The position numbers and the translations under genes are program-made. DNA of 64,000 nt from Vibrio fluminensis (lineage in GTDB: Bacteria; Pseudomonadota; Gammaproteobacteria; Enterobacterales; Vibrionaceae), in the NCBI RefSeq assembly GCF_015278125.1, contig NZ_JADILO010000012.1:47429-111428 (forward strand). Direction: 5' to 3'. The notes below the pieces were generated by a model. It did no database searches, had not been told where the DNA came from, and saw nothing but the letters and a program-made list of their open reading frames with translations. Each line of letters starts with the position of its first letter. Positions within the stretch are counted from its first letter, which is position 1. Shown piece by piece: positions 63,215 through 64,000 of the stretch.

Positions 63215-63850
63215 ATGGAACTTGAAGATATTCGACGTGAGTACACAAAAGGTGGTTTGCGTCGTAAAGACCTATTGAGTGACCCTATCGACCAATTCAA
63301 CTTATGGCTGCAACAAGCCATTAATGCCAAGTTGATGGATCCTACTGCCATGACAGTGGCAACTGTTGATGAAACAGGTCAACCTTACCAACGTATCGTA
63401 CTATTAAAGCACTGTGACCGTGATGGTTTTGTGTTCTATACCAATCTTGGTAGCCGAAAAGCACAGCATATTGAGCATAATGCCAAGGTGAGTTTGCACT
63501 TTCCATGGCACAATTTAGAACGCCAAGTGAATGTGATTGGTGTTGCTGAGAAGCTTTCAGCAATGGAAAACATGAAATACTTTACCTCTCGTCCAAAAGA
63601 GAGCCAAATTGCTGCGCTCGCGAGTAAGCAAAGTAGCCGAATTTCAGCCCGTGGTGTGCTAGAAGGGAAGTTTCTTGAGTTGAAGCAGAAGTTTTCTAAC
63701 GGAGAAATACCGGTGCCTTCTTTCTGGGGCGGATATCGTATTAAACCAAGCAGTATTGAATTTTGGCAAGGTGGTGAAAGCCGCCTACATGACCGCTTTT
63801 TGTACTCGCAAGAAGCAAATCAGTGGGACATTGACCGTCTTGCTCCTTAA
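63215..63850 (+). CDS. pdxH: Pyridoxine/pyridoxamine 5'-phosphate oxidase
   Basis: A 211-aa FMN enzyme that makes pyridoxal 5'-phosphate, the last step of vitamin B6 synthesis and salvage. It has [15 protein letters not shown], the FMN-binding [18 protein letters not shown] and [14 protein letters not shown], and the substrate-site tail [27 protein letters not shown] 63215 ([10 protein letters not shown]) follows CAGGAGTG by 5 bases and is preferred over the upstream ATG at about 63176. It is divergent from lapC and monocistronic. Confidence 0.97.
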   Translation: MELEDIRREYTKGGLRRKDLLSDPIDQFNLWLQQAINAKLMDPTAMTVATVDETGQPYQRIVLLKHCDRDGFVFYTNLGSRKAQHIEHNAKVSLHFPWHNLERQVNVIGVAEKLSAMENMKYFTSRPKESQIAALASKQSSRISARGVLEGKFLELKQKFSNGEIPVPSFWGGYRIKPSSIEFWQGGESRLHDRFLYSQEANQWDIDRLAP

Positions 63851-63859
63851 AACAAAAAA

Positions 63860-63873
63860 ACGCCTTCGGGCGT
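63860..63873 (-). terminator. Hairpin with T-run on the minus strand
   Basis: ACGCC and GGCGT close a TTCG tetraloop, and seven A residues precede it on the plus strand. The T-run is therefore on the minus strand, which suggests a converging gene arriving from beyond the right edge. Confidence 0.6.
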
Positions 63874-63885
63874 CAGATTGATGAC

Positions 63886-63917
63886 GAACCCCGCTTTTTC
63901 AAGCGGGGTTCTTTTTT
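63886..63917 (+). terminator. Rho-independent terminator of pdxH
   Basis: A perfect 11-bp stem (GAACCCCGCTT and complement) with a TTTC loop, then six T residues. Confidence 0.95.
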
Positions 63918-63921
63918 GGAA

Positions 63922-63944
63922 GCGACCGTAGGTCGCGATCGCGA
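63922..63944. repeat. Overlapping short palindromes
   Basis: GCGACC-GTA-GGTCGC (63922-63936) is followed directly by the perfect palindrome TCGCGATCGCGA (63933-63944), then a T-run. The function is unknown; the two structures would compete with each other for pairing. Confidence 0.5.
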
Positions 63945-64000
63945 TATTTTTTGTTATACCGTGCGCAGAAGCTTCCATTCATTACATAGGCATACAGAAG

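Overview
The window looks like a chromosomal segment of a Vibrio or close relative (Vibrionaceae). The basis is gene content and product similarity judged by eye: NhaD, SstT, a VC0807-type membrane protein, a bcs cellulose locus with bcsEFG divergent from bcsRQABZC, and a lapCGDB operon. The segment is about 45% G+C and densely coded, with many short rho-independent hairpins of the AAGGGGC/GCCCCTT kind. I see no rRNA, tRNA, prophage, intact insertion sequence or CRISPR array. A secondary-chromosome location is possible but is only a guess.

Layout: (1) 1-6.3 kb: the 5' part of pflB, a small unknown gene, a 7-bp microsatellite directly in front of an ada-alkA/ogt alkylation-repair operon, a small CxxC protein, a CYTH enzyme, a DEAD-box helicase and a small exported protein. 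(2) 6.4-16 kb: NhaD antiporter, a yjiH-yjiG-M20 peptidase operon, a TPR/GGDEF diguanylate cyclase, a MITE-like repeat, a DUF1232 protein, a glutamate/dicarboxylate-type symporter and YaiI. (3) 16-34.4 kb: small metabolic and regulatory units. These include a methyltransferase, two A+T-rich small membrane proteins, divergent cytochrome c'/b561 transcription units sharing a 54-bp palindromic promoter-operator and followed by a MarR gene, an MFS-GST pair, a periplasmic metallo-beta-lactamase-fold hydrolase opposite a LysR gene, three lipoproteins, a double cupin, ArfB, a peptidase, an AraC/MFS divergent pair, a ferredoxin-NADP reductase and NagB. (4) 34.8-50.7 kb: a Sel1-repeat protein and the whole cellulose locus. 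(5) 50.7-56.5 kb: SstT, an RsgA-type GTPase, a copper-delivery operon (small membrane protein-SCO1-PCuAC), a GNAT and a UPF0319 protein. (6) 56.8-63.9 kb: lapC-lapG-lapD-lapB and pdxH.

Biofilm and c-di-GMP functions dominate the second half. BcsA (PilZ), BcsE and LapD are c-di-GMP-responsive families, and a membrane diguanylate cyclase is encoded at 11-13 kb. Cellulose synthesis and surface retention of a type I-secreted adhesin are therefore both represented, although no large adhesin gene is in the window.

I found no clearly undescribed multi-gene system. The best leads are the symmetric cytochrome promoter-operator, the ada-alkA microsatellite, the helically phased TTGG array near 15.45 kb, and the two genes shorter than 60 codons (3892-4065 and bcsF). 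Gene identities rest on recognised motifs and remembered family features; no database search was run.
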